From Hemerocallis citrina (lineage: Eukaryota > Streptophyta > Magnoliopsida > Asparagales > Asphodelaceae), in the NCBI GenBank assembly GCA_017893485.1, contig CM030364.1, positions 41,209,825 to 41,273,824 of the forward strand: a stretch of DNA of 64,000 bases, written 5' to 3'. Positions 49,501 to 62,063 of the stretch are shown piece by piece. Every line of letters begins with the position of its first letter. The stretch's first letter is position 1. The notes under the pieces were generated by a model. It was not told the DNA's origin, searched no databases, and saw only the letters and a list, made by a program, of their open reading frames with translations. The position numbers and the translations under genes are program-made.

Positions 49501-52500
49501 AAGTGGAAGAAAGATGAAGTGGTGCTCCTAGTGATGGTGGCTGGAGCCCGGAGGCAGTATCTGCCAAGCATGGTGCCTAAGATGGTGGCAGAGGCTGTGG
49601 GTGATAGGCAGTAGCAAGGAGCAGCTGTAGGTAAAAGTCACTGGTGGTGGTTGGCAGCATCCAGTGGTGGTGGTCCATGCAATGGTTTCAAGTGTCGCAA
49701 AATTAGTTACAAAAAGTATGCACACAAGTTGAAATTTGCAACTCAAGAACATCTTGCAACTGGACCAAGTTTATATAACTGGAGTTGCAACTGATCCAGC
49801 TGCGAGTTAACAACCAAACAGCCCTAATAATATAAAAATATACAACTACAAATAACAGGTGTATCCTCTATGCATCAGACTTTTCTGGTATTGTATTCTT
49901 AAGGGGTTTATACAATTAATTTTAAAAAAATCTTAAATGAGTTAATTTATGTAAAACTTAAGTTGTAAGATAATAATATGAAATATTATTATAGCTATAA
50001 AAAATTATGTAGCTATACTTATTTTTTTGTATCACTCTCTTTGATCATATTGTATCTCTCATACATGTTATAACTATCAATCTGCAATAGCCAAGGTTTA
50101 ATGTGTGGAATCAAATCTATACCGAGAAGCATTGGCCAAGTCTGATGGGCAATTAGCCTACTGAGACTCAAGAGATGTCCGATATTACTGATAAATGGCA
50201 ACCGATTCCCAATACCAATAGTGGGTTCTGAAACCACGGTTCTAACTTCAGTGGCCTAAACTATAAAGTTTCAATTGGTTACTGTCGATTTTGTATCTTT
50301 GCTTTCTTTTAAATTCAGTATCAGCTGATAAAAAGTTTTCTTTGGGTAGGCAAATAACCGAGTTGACTCAGGAGTATCACAACTGTCTTGGCTGATATTT
50401 GATACCATTACGACAAACTATCACCTTCACGAATATATGAAACTTTTAATGCATATGATATAAGAGATTATACCTTGTACGGGGTCTCCATAATAAATCT
50501 ACCATCACCAGAAACACAGGGAATAGTGCCTTGTTGGAAAAAAGTAACCTCCACAAAAAAATAAAGGGTTAGCATTAGAGAATTCCTAATTGCAAGATAG
50601 AAAAGGAGTTGGTCATATATCTACTTGATCAGCTTCCAAGCCAAAATACTTGTGAATTTCAAAAAACTTGCGGGTGGCATCATCGGTGAATGGGCTAGTC
50701 ATTATGTACCAACGGATTGGTGAAATACCAGCTGAAATGCCATATACAAAGCTAAAGTTAACCGACAGATAAGAGATAGTACAGATTGTTCAAGTGATAA
50801 ACAGATATTACCATCAGTAGACTGAGCTGCAAGTCTTTGGACACACAAAATTCGTTCAGCTTGAAGTTGGAAGAGTGACTTCCCAGACGGGAGTCCAATA
50901 TCTAATGCAAGAGTTGAAAATTTAAATAACTAAATAAATAACAGATACATTTGAAAAAAAAACAGCATAGAAATGGATGCATTAGTACCATAATATAAGT
51001 AAAAAAAGTAAGAGCATAGAACAATGAAATAGCAACTAAGATAATAATTACATATATGTTCATCAACCACTATAGCATCTGCTGTTATGCTTCTGGTATC
51101 TAAAACGTCTATAAAACACATGTTTACCAGTAAGGAAACATTTTTTGTGATATAAAGAAGAAAGTGGAAATCAAATGTGATTTGTGTGATTATTTGTCTA
51201 TTGTAAACAGCAGCGCATATATCTATGCTTATATTTATGAAATTTATTCTCTGATTCATTGATATTGTGCATTAAAGGAGTATTATCTGATTGAAACATT
51301 TTGGAGATATATAAATGTTATTTGCTCGACTAGTTATTAGCATGCTAACATCAGTAAAGGTGTAAGAAAAATTCCGGCCTTCATTTGACACTTACTCTGG
51401 TGCTGATTGCTCTACAAACTGAAGGATAACACTTGGAACTCACTATTAGCCCCCCCCCCCCCCCCCCCTCCCCTCCAAAAAAAAAAACCTCAAATATACA
51501 CACACGTCCTCCTTTCTCCCAAAAGTTTGAACCAGGCTATCTCAGTTGTCCATAGTTCCAACACATTATCCGAAATGGGCAAGACCTACTTAGAATTTCA
51601 CATTATATCCTCCAAATCTCAAATACATGGATGTGAAATGGAGCATCTTTTAGCCATTGATTAATAAATATAAAAATTTGGAATAATGCAATTGAACATA
51701 TTAATTAAATATGTGCCTACTTCATCCTTGAACTTTCCCCAACAGTATTAGATCTTGGTAATAAATAATAAGCATATGGCATAATCGATTCTGAGGCATT
51801 GTTTGTCCTCACATTCCCTGTTCGAGCTAAAAGAAAAGAAAAAAAAACACCAGTTTCAATTTAATATCTCTCTCATTAACAAAACTAGTATTTTGCACAT
51901 GCGCTGCACATCTTACTGAATATATATATTTTTAAAGTATATATAACTAGTACAATGTACGTGCGATGCACGTCTAAAAAAAGTAAAGTCATCAAATTAT
52001 ATGAATATACCTCGAATAAGAAAAAAAAATAGTTTATATTTGAATGTTTTGATTTGGGCTACACGTACGGTGCACATTTATATTTGTTGGATATAGTTTT
52101 GATGTGTATTATATGTGTTTATATAGTTACAAAGTTAGGGTTTGTTTGTTACGAACCTCAACTCTCCCATCAAAATAGTAGAGATTATATATTATATTAT
52201 AGATAGATAGATGGTAATATACACGTGTGATGCACATTTAATATATTAAAAAATTTTAAATAATAAATCTGACGTAGTAAGGACTCGAACCTAAGACCTC
52301 CTTCATATTAGTTATGCACGTGTAACACACACGTTGATAGATTCACAAATGACACTTAAGTGTTGATTCTTGATTTTGATGATTACAACACGATGCAAAG
52401 TTGTTGTGCTACCTCTCATATATTGCAAGTTGTATCAAAGTTTATCATGTATGATACACAAAGGCCTCAAAGTAAATTGATCAAGCAAGTTGTTCTAAAG

Positions 52501-55500
52501 CTGAAGAATGATCAAGCAAAGCTTCATACAACGACAATGGCTAAAGCTTCTATCAAGACTAAAGACTCAAGTCAAGACCAAAGCTTCAATGTCTTATATG
52601 TTGTGTCTTGTAAAAACAAATGTAATCTTCTTTTGTTGAGTCTTAGATTGATGTAAAAGCTTTGTCACACACACACTCACATATAATTTTATAACTGTGT
52701 GATTTTCAAAAATAAAGGTCAAAACAGTTTGAACTAGGTCAGCTGTTGAGTACTAGTCGACTGCCATTAAGGACCAGTCGACTGTACCTGTACAAAACTG
52801 TCTGAGCTTCTTCAAACTCTGGCCAGTCGACTTATAACGGCAACCCAGTCGACTGTTCAAGCCGTTTTGACAGATTACTGATTTCAAAACTTGATTTTTT
52901 TTTTCAAAAAATATATATCCGTTTGTAAACAGTTGTAATAAATTGTTTTCCAACTTCCAGGGATTCTACTCTATAAATAGAGGCTTAGATTCACCATGGA
53001 AGGTCTCCAAGCTTTTAAGAGAAAAATTTTAAAGTGTTCTTACTTTCAAAAGAGAAAAAGTTTTCCAACTCAAGCACTCTAATTCTTAAGTCTTGGTTCT
53101 CTGTTTTCAGTCCAGCATAATATTGAATTCGTTTTGGACTGAATCAAGAAGTCGACCAAATAGCCACGTACAAAATCACATTCACAACAAGGCTATAGGT
53201 TGATTATAAACAATTTTATTGTTTTCTTTTCCTCTCGGTTGGAGAGTAGGACTCTAGGGTGTAGAGTCAGGTTTTCACCCTTGGTGGAAGAGTAGGTTGC
53301 TCTCTCTAGTGGTGAGAGAGGACTACGGGTTAGACAAGGTTGTTGTCTAACGCCGTAGGGTATTCTTGTACATTTTTCAAGAATAGTGGAAAATCTCAAG
53401 TGAGTTGCTTGGGGACTGGATGTAGGTCGGGAGGACCGAACCAGGATACATCGTGTGTACTCTGTGGTTGAAATTTCAGTGGTTGTATCTCTCGAACCTT
53501 TTATTACTTGCATTTCAATTCTCTCAAAACCGTTCTGGTAAGTCGACTGTATTCCCATCTTAAGTCGACTGATCTGACTGATATTACAATCTTCTCAGAA
53601 ACTCTTCTGGCAAGTCGACTGCCTTTCTGTATTAAGTCGACTTATCAGACTAGTATCAAAATACTCTTCTACTCTGACGCCTCAGTCGACTGAACTTCCT
53701 TTTACAGTCGACTGAACAAAAGATAATTTTTAATTTTGCAATTAATTTTTATAAAACACTATTCACCCTCCCTCTAGTGTTTCTTGCCTTACCTACAGGA
53801 TCCAACACTAAGGTCTTCTCCCATTATAATATTAGAGATAAATAATACTTCTAAACAGCAGGTCCTTCGCTAATAAGTAATAGTAATATGAGCAGAACCC
53901 TAAATAGTCATTAACATCCTTCACCCCGTTATTCTTCCATTTAATCACCACAACCATAGCCTTCGATCCCTAATGCCTTCCCTGACTCTTCTTTTCTCCT
54001 CCTTCCGTTTCTTTGTAGGATTTTCTGCTATTAGGTCCCTCAAATAATTTATATTTGCCAATGGGTCCTTGTATTTGCATAGCTTTAACCAACTTGGTTC
54101 CCTTTTTTTTCGGGGCGGAAGGGGGGGGTGTAAATGGAAGAGAATAATAGTTGTTCATGTGAAAAGAATACAAATTTTTAAAAACCAACCCAACAAGACG
54201 GACCAAATTGGTTAAGCAATTCAAATATGGGAACTCAATAGCAAATACTAGGATAAGGAGGACAATAGAAATACACATTAACTGAGGAACCTAATAGCAA
54301 AAATACCTTCTTTTTATTTCTGCATATGACACCCCTGGCATCTGTTGATTGAGGTCAAACAAATTATCATCCTCAACAACTTTGCAGCTCTTTTAAGCTC
54401 AATCTTGATGACCTTGAAACCTAATTTGACATCGTTAACTTCGATATAAATGTAATGGATATGACTGTGGAACAACTCATACGAACTAAAAGTTGGAAGT
54501 ATCTATGATGTAAAACTAACCCTAAATAGAGAATTTCCAAGAATCTTAAAAAATTAATTTTACCAACATGTAGTGCAGATCAAAGTTAGAATTTTAAACA
54601 ATTAATAGGATTGATGGATTTTCAAGGATTGAATTAGGTTTAACAAGCCCAATTAATAATTTGGTTCTAACAATCAATAATTAAATCCCTAATCGATCTT
54701 AGCAAGTAAAAGATGCAATATTGATTTGTAATCTAATTTGGCAAGTAGAACACTCAATCTCGATATTTGTGGTCGATAGTTAAATTAAATAATATAATAG
54801 AGATGATAAAACAGTATAACATAAATATTTAAAAGTGGAAAGAGTATACCGAGAGTTCGAAGCAACTAGGGTTAGATCTCAGCTTGGCAGCAAGAGCGAG
54901 GAGCAGCACAGGGGCGGTTAGCCGCCACTGTCGGAGCTGTCGCCGGCTGACTGGCGACGCAGGAGGGCGTCAAGAGGGGCACAACAAAGAGGAAGGGATG
55001 AGGCCGCGCGAGCCGTTGTGGCTTTCGAGGAGAGGCTCGCTGGCGTCGCTGGGTAGCAGGGACGGAGGTGAATATGGGTGCACAGTCGACGACAGCACTC
55101 GGCGAGGGCGGCAAGGATGGCTGTTGCGGAGCCGCGACTGAAGGAGGGTTGCACTGCGGCTGAAGGAGAGGGTCGGGAAAACAGGAGGTGGTCGGGAGAG
55201 ATGGGGTAATGATCGGGATATGGTTTTGAAGTCGGGAGTGGGCTGAACGGAGAAAAAGAGTAGGGCGGCTGATAGGGTTTAGAGGATTAGGGTTTGTATA
55301 TGAATGGGGGTTAAATTAATTTGGGGATTAGGATTAGGATTTGGTATTTTAATTTAGGGTAATTTTAGAGTTTATCACAAACCCTAAAATTGGTTCTCAA
55401 TTGTATCACACAAAGAGAGAGATGAAGAGCAAAACTCAACACAATAATTTTTTTTAATAAAGAATGATATTACTTCTCATTAATCTCAAGGCCTATAAAT

Positions 55501-58500
55501 AGGCTCAATACAAATCTTGATACAGATCTCAAAATATTCTAAAAATCTCAAAAATATTCTAATGCATAAAAGAAAGATTACATATGGTTATAATTGCCAA
55601 AAACAAATATGGTACTAAAATAAAATACAAAACTGAACAGAATAGATGTCCTTATCATTCTCTCTGGGTGGGAGAGAGCTCGACCCAGTCGAGTCAAAAC
55701 CAATGATCCTGTCATGGGGCTCCAAAAGATCTGGATCCAATTGTGGGAGCTCCTCACGATCACTGCAAGTGTCATCAAACTTCGGCTTGTTCTTTCCACC
55801 TCACCAAATACTTGTGCATAACACCATCTCTTGTATAGATTATCTGATCATCTAAAATATTATTCAATTCTTCTGTCGGTGGGTAAATAGTATCAGGTAG
55901 AGGGGTAAATATGAGAATCTCACCATTAGGCTGCATAGTAGGCTCATCTATAAAAAAAATTCTAGAGTTAAATTTTGAGCCTTCATAGAGTACTAGATCC
56001 TCAATATTGAAAGTCTTACTTATACCAAAGCCTTCAGGAAGGTCAACGACATAGCTATTATCATTGATTGTCTGTAGAATCTTAAATGGGCCTACAGCAC
56101 GTATGTTCAAGTTCTTAACGGATCCAGATGGAAACCATTCCGGACGAATCCGAACCATCTCTTCTTCACCAATATTAAAAGTTATAAATTTTCTTCTAGT
56201 ATCTGCTATTAACTTGTAGTTAAAATTATTCTCATTAAGTTCCTTATAAATTTCTCTATGCAAGTTATGAATGTGATATGCAAATGTGGGTGCAGATTTT
56301 GTCTCTAGGATGTTCAAACACATGGATAAAACCTATAGGCTGCCAAGTGACTTGGGAAGGGATGGGTGACTCAGGTACACTCAATGGAGGTGACTGAACA
56401 GACTGAATACAATTGAGAGACTAGTCATCATCTTTTTCATCAAAGTCTTCACTTACATTAGGTTCATAGGTAAACTCATTGTCGGGCTCATCAGCAATAA
56501 CTGCAGTACCCTCTACTATATTGTACCTACTTGGGCTGGGACAGTTGCCAGCAATATGGTCGTATCCCTTATATTTATAGCACTTAGTGAGAGGATCAAT
56601 CTTAGAATAGTCTCTTTCAGTGTTCTTACCAGTGTTGTCATTTCTAAGTGGATAAGAATTCAAAGCATGTTTGTTTGGGTAAGACTTGTTAGAGTACTGA
56701 GGAGAGGAGTGTCCAGGTCTAGAGAGGTCAGGAGGATTCATTCTGGAGGAATGATCCATCGAATCGATGGACTTGTAATGGAAACTTGCTTTAAGGGAAT
56801 CCATATCGAGGACAAGAGCATTAGCTGCCGCTAATGAGTCCACATTTCTATGAATTAGCTCGTTCCTCAGATTGGCTTGTAATCCAGCCCTGAACCTAGA
56901 AAGAGTTTGTTCTTCTCTCTTTACCTAAAGTATTGCACCGAATAGGAAAGTCATCAAATTTATCAATATATTCTTGTGTGAATTTACTTCCTTGATAAAG
57001 TTGGTTCCACGAATCTAGCAATCGGGTGTGGAACGATAACGGTACATATCTCTCAATGGGCTTCTCTTTCATGGCTCCCCAAGTGGCTATGGGTGTCAGG
57101 TCTCGGCCTCTGCGGGCGTATTCAAGATTGGTCCAGCGTTGTTGAGCTTTTCCAGTCAATTTCATCGTGGCAAATTTAACTTTCAGGGCTTCGCTCATGT
57201 CAAACCACACAAAGTGGTGGTCCATCGCACAGATCCAATCAAGATAAGCTTGGGGTTCCATGTGGCCTTCAAAATAGGGAACGTCAGTCTTAACGTTCTT
57301 ATATTGTTCGTCAGGGTCACGTTCTTGACATCGATCGTCACGAACATTCCCTTGAGGGATCTAACGATTAGCATGAAGCTCGGGGACAACAGTTTGATTT
57401 AATTCCACTTTTTCAAGCCTCTGATTGATATTGACAAGAGTTGCTTGAATGGCAGCTAGGATAGCGGAAATATCAGAGTTGTCCATCTCAGTTTGTAGAG
57501 TAGAAGGGTTCCTAATTGGGTGGTTTGGAAGGGACAAGAAAAGCTCTACAGGATCTGTGATGGTGCTGCGAAGACGCATTCACCAACGGGGAAAACTAAA
57601 GGTCGTGGGATGTGTGTTTGTTAAAATTTGGGGACACGTGTTCTAAATGCACTTAAGTTTTTTTATTATTATTATTTAATTAATTAATCGAAAGTGATCT
57701 ACAAGAACGAAATAAAAAATAATAAAAGACTCTAAACGATTCTAAATGAATGTAAAAATAATGCCTAACTGATGCAAGAACTAGAGTTTTAAGAACCTTC
57801 GCTCTGATACCAAAATGATGTAAAACTAACCTTAAATAGAGAATTTTCAAAAATCTTAAAGGATTAATTTTACCAACATGTAGTGCGGATCAAAGTTAGA
57901 ATTTTAAACAATAAATAGGTTTGAAGGATTTTCAATGATTGAATTAGGTTTAACAAGCCCAATTAATAATTCAATTCTAACAATCAATAATTAAATCCCT
58001 AATCGATTTTAGCAAGTAAAGATACAATACTGATTTGTACTCTAATTAGGTAAGTAGAACACTCAATCTCGATATTTGTGGTCGACAGTTAAATTAAATA
58101 ATATAATAGAGATGATAAAGCAGTATAACACAAATATTTAAAAGTGGAAAGAATATACCGAGAGTTCGAAGCAACTAGGGTTAGATCTCAGCATGGCAGC
58201 AAGAGCGAGGAGCAGCACAGGGGGGGTTAGCCGCCGCTGTCGGAGCTGTTGCCGGCTGACTGGCGATGCAGGAGGGCATCGCGACGGCGCGTCAAGAGGG
58301 GCACAACAAAGAGGACGGGGTGAGGCCGCGTGAGGGGTTGTTGCTGTCGAGGAGAGGCTCGTTGGCGTCGCTGGGTAGCAGCGACGGAGGGGAAGATGGG
58401 TGCACTGGTTGTCAACGACGGCACCCGGCGAAGGCGGCGTGGTGGCGAGGACAGTTGTTGCGGAGCCGCGACTGAAGGAGGGCGGCACTGCAGCTGAAGG

Positions 58501-61500
58501 AGAGGGTTGGGAAAACAGGAGGTGGTCAGGAGAGATGGGATAATGGTCGGGATAGGGTTTTGAAGTCAGGAGTGTGCTGAACGGGGAAAAAGAGTAGGGC
58601 GGCTGATAGGGTTTAGAGGATTAGGGTTTGTATATGAATGGGGGTTAAATTAATTTGAGGATTAGGGTTTGGTATTTTAATTTGGGGTAATTTTAGAGTT
58701 TATCACAAACCCTAAAATTGGTTCTTAATTGTATCACACAAAGAGAGAGATGAAGAGCAAAACTCAACACAATAAATTTTTTTAATCAGGAATGGCATCA
58801 TTTCTCATTAATCTCAAGGCCTATAAATAGGCTCAAAACAAATTTTGATACAAATCTCAAAATATTCTAAAAATCTCAAAAGTATTCTAATGCATAAAAG
58901 AAAGATTACATATGGCTATAATTGTCTAAAACAAATATGGTACTGAAATAAAATACTAAACTAAACGGAGTAGATGTCCTCATCAATCTAATATTGAAAG
59001 AAGAATGCTATCTTTCAAAGGTTCCAGGTCCACAGAGAAGGAGATGTTTCATCATTAACTTCCATTTTGCGAAATACAAACAGAGACTCTTTTTGTGTAT
59101 AACCTCTCGCACTCCAAGGGTACAACCTAGAGATTCTCCTTTCTTCACCATCTTCAAGGAAACTTAACGTAAACGACTATATATGGGTCATCAATCATTA
59201 CTAGCCTAAACCAATTATGCGTAAACCTTCTAAATTGGGTGCAATCTACTACACTCAAACTGCATCGTACAAATCCACCACTCGAGCCAACAAGCTTAAT
59301 TGCCTACATGTGGTGCATGCATACTTTGTTTTCATGAACTATTTAAACCAACTACGTGGTCAACTAATAAAATTTACACTTCCCAGAAGCTGTATCGCTT
59401 ACTGTTGGGCAGGATATAACCTTGGTTAAGAGTCTCGTGCAATTATGCAGCTGTGTACACTTTATTTGGTTGTCCTTTTGTTTCCCCACTTCTTGCGTGT
59501 TTGGTTCTTGTTACACTCCAATAAGAACAGGTTGAAGCCTTTGGTGATAGGAATCACAGTACTCGAAAAGACATAACAATGATCAAAATTAAAAATAACA
59601 CTGATATATGAATACTTTGATATTGCATGCATAGAATATAATGCTAACATGAATGTTATTTCTGTTCATACAGTAGTTCACCAAGATAAAAGTATACAAA
59701 AGGAAGAGATATCTTGGATGCATCATTTTCTATAAAACATAAACTCTAGTTCAAACATGTTAAAAAAGAACATTTATATACAAATTAGTTACTTACTAAA
59801 ACAACCCTTGGGATCTGAACTCCCAAGTCGTGTGCCCTGTATCACATTCGAGACAACAATAACCATGAATTAGTATTCTATGTGAATGAAAAATGACTAC
59901 ATTAAATGAGCCACTGTTAGGAAAATAAAAGGAAGGGATGCAGTGGGGGAAGGAATAACCATAATAAGAGCATCCACTATCGTTTGTGCTAAAAATTCCA
60001 TATATAGCATTTAGCATTCGTCGATGAGCGTTGCAGTCGTTGATGCTAAATTTGGGGGGAGGGGGGGGGTGGGGGGGGGGAAGAAAAAAAAAATAGATGG
60101 AAGATGATGATCCGTCTATCCTTTTTTTAAAAATGAAAAAATGGCATTTTCGTAATATGTGAGAAAAATAAAGGAAGAAATTGTCGGATGGAGCTTGATC
60201 TTCCGTCCGACATTTTTTGATTTTTTTTAAATAATGGCATTTTCGTAATTATTTGGAAAAAAGATTGCAGACAGAAGATGATCTTCCGTCCGACTATATT
60301 TTATAAGAAAAATTAAACGGACGGAGCTTGATCCTCCGTCTTCTATATTTAGTATTCGTCTAACGCAGCTGCTATTTTTAGCCAACAATAATGGGGTGTT
60401 TTCTCATCTCAAATGCTAATATTTGGGTTTTTAGCAAACGATAGTGGATGCTCTAAGTGCATTACATGTATATTCACGTGATTAGATGCTAAGAGCATCC
60501 ACTATCATTTGCTAAATACTCAAAAAATAGCATTTGGGAAGAAAAAATACCCCACTATCATTCGCTAAAAACCCAAAATTTAGAATATGAGTGAAAAGTC
60601 GTTTGTTAAAGATTGCAGCTGCAATAGAAGAATGTTAATTATAGAAGATGGAAGAAGAAGATCCGTCAGAGAAAAAAAAATTAAAAGAGGACGGACGGAA
60701 GATGATGCTCCGTTCGTCGAATTCTTGGATATTAAAAATCAAAAATCAAAACAGAAAAGATGAGAGACAGAGGAAGAAGCTCCATCCTCATCTTTTCTTT
60801 TCTTTTTTAATTCAAATTACTCATTTACCCCTTGACTAAATAGGCTTAGATGACGAGGGGGGATTAGTAATTTATATATTCCCCTTTTCCTAAATTTAAA
60901 AAAAACAAAAAATCACACCAGACGAATGAAGAAGATCCATCTGGTCGATTTTTCCTTTTCTTTTTTTTTCCTCGCGAAAAATTAAATATTAAAAAAATAT
61001 CTTTCCTCCGACGGATGAAGAAGCTCCGTCCGGGGTTATTTTCTTTATAAAAAAAATTCCAAATGGAGGATGATCCTTCGTCCCTCCAATTTTTTAATAT
61101 TATAGAATTCTAAAGTGGTATTAGACGGATGAAGATCCTCCGTCCTATTATTTTATTCTTTTCATTCTTATGTATTTAGAAATAACGATAGCAGCACTCG
61201 CCAATCGTTTCTAAATCCTAAATGCTAGAAATGCAAATTTTAGAACAAACGATAGTGGATGCTCTAACAAGTTCTTTCCGTTCTGTGTATCAAATCCATG
61301 ATATTACTAAATATGAGCATGCCATATTAGACTGAGCCTGACTAGTTATGCATGCTGCAACAGAATAATTACTAGGGAAAAGAGTTTCTACGCTAAATCA
61401 AAATTTTTATTACGGCATTTGAACCAATCAACAAGTGTAAAAAAATATCATATTGATTTAACCTTCTACTATGGGATCCAGGCACAAATACCACACAGGG

Positions 61501-62032
61501 TAAGTGTCTTCAGCACTAGGCTGCTGTGAAGTACTCACCAATGTTTGACCTCTGAATCCTACATACTATCCACCGATGATGCATATATTAAAAACTAAGA
61601 GATTGAACTGCATTTCCTCTTTCATTCAAGTTTTAATGACATCAAAATTCAAAATCTCCAAACAGGAATTGTCCACATGGGATCAGTCACATTAAATTTG
61701 GATTCTATTAGCATTCTTTAATCTTCTATAGCTACCCTACATATAGCAACCACTGTAAAAGTACATGAATCTCTCTGTGTTTCCATAACACATTAAACAT
61801 ACACGATCAATCAATTCAAAATATTTGAAATAGTACATAAAAGAAAAGGAAACTTCTGGTCCTGGTTTTGGTACTGCAAAGAGTTTCGTTTAAGCCCATA
61901 ACTTTGCGCGAGCAGAAAAAAATTTATTACTATTATCTCAAATGACTTAATTTCTCACCTGTAGACTAATTTAGGCATGTAGATCAAAATGAACGGTTTG
62001 GATTTTTCAATTTATATCCCCAAAAAAAGTTC

Positions 62033-62063
<31 letters not shown>

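Larger units (their letters stand above)
54506..58985 (-). mobile_element. Internally deleted Ty3/gypsy element in intron 4
   Basis: Two LTRs (54506-55657 and 57816-58985) are flanked by ATCTA on both sides (54501-54505 and 58986-58990). On the minus strand, TGGTATCAGAGC (57812-57801), an initiator-Met primer site, follows the 5' LTR, and AGAGAGAA precedes the 3' LTR. The interior is only 2.2 kb: gag plus the C-terminal end of integrase with a chromodomain. Protease, RT, RNase H and the integrase core are deleted. It lies in the same orientation as the host gene, about 0.8 kb from the 40-base exon 4. Confidence 0.92.

Noticed and set aside
52262..52300. tRNA-like box GGTTCGAGTCC on the minus strand
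   Set aside because: Only a B-box-like word is present; no A box at the right distance and no cloverleaf could be traced. At most a SINE fragment.
54872..55154. Alanine/arginine-rich frames in the LTR (also 58138-58488)
   Set aside because: Frames differ between the two LTRs and arise from GC-rich LTR sequence.
59968..61264. Palindromic repeats with spacers resembling a CRISPR array
   Set aside because: Spacing and repeats are irregular, the array is bounded by transposon ends and TAA duplications, and the window is eukaryotic.
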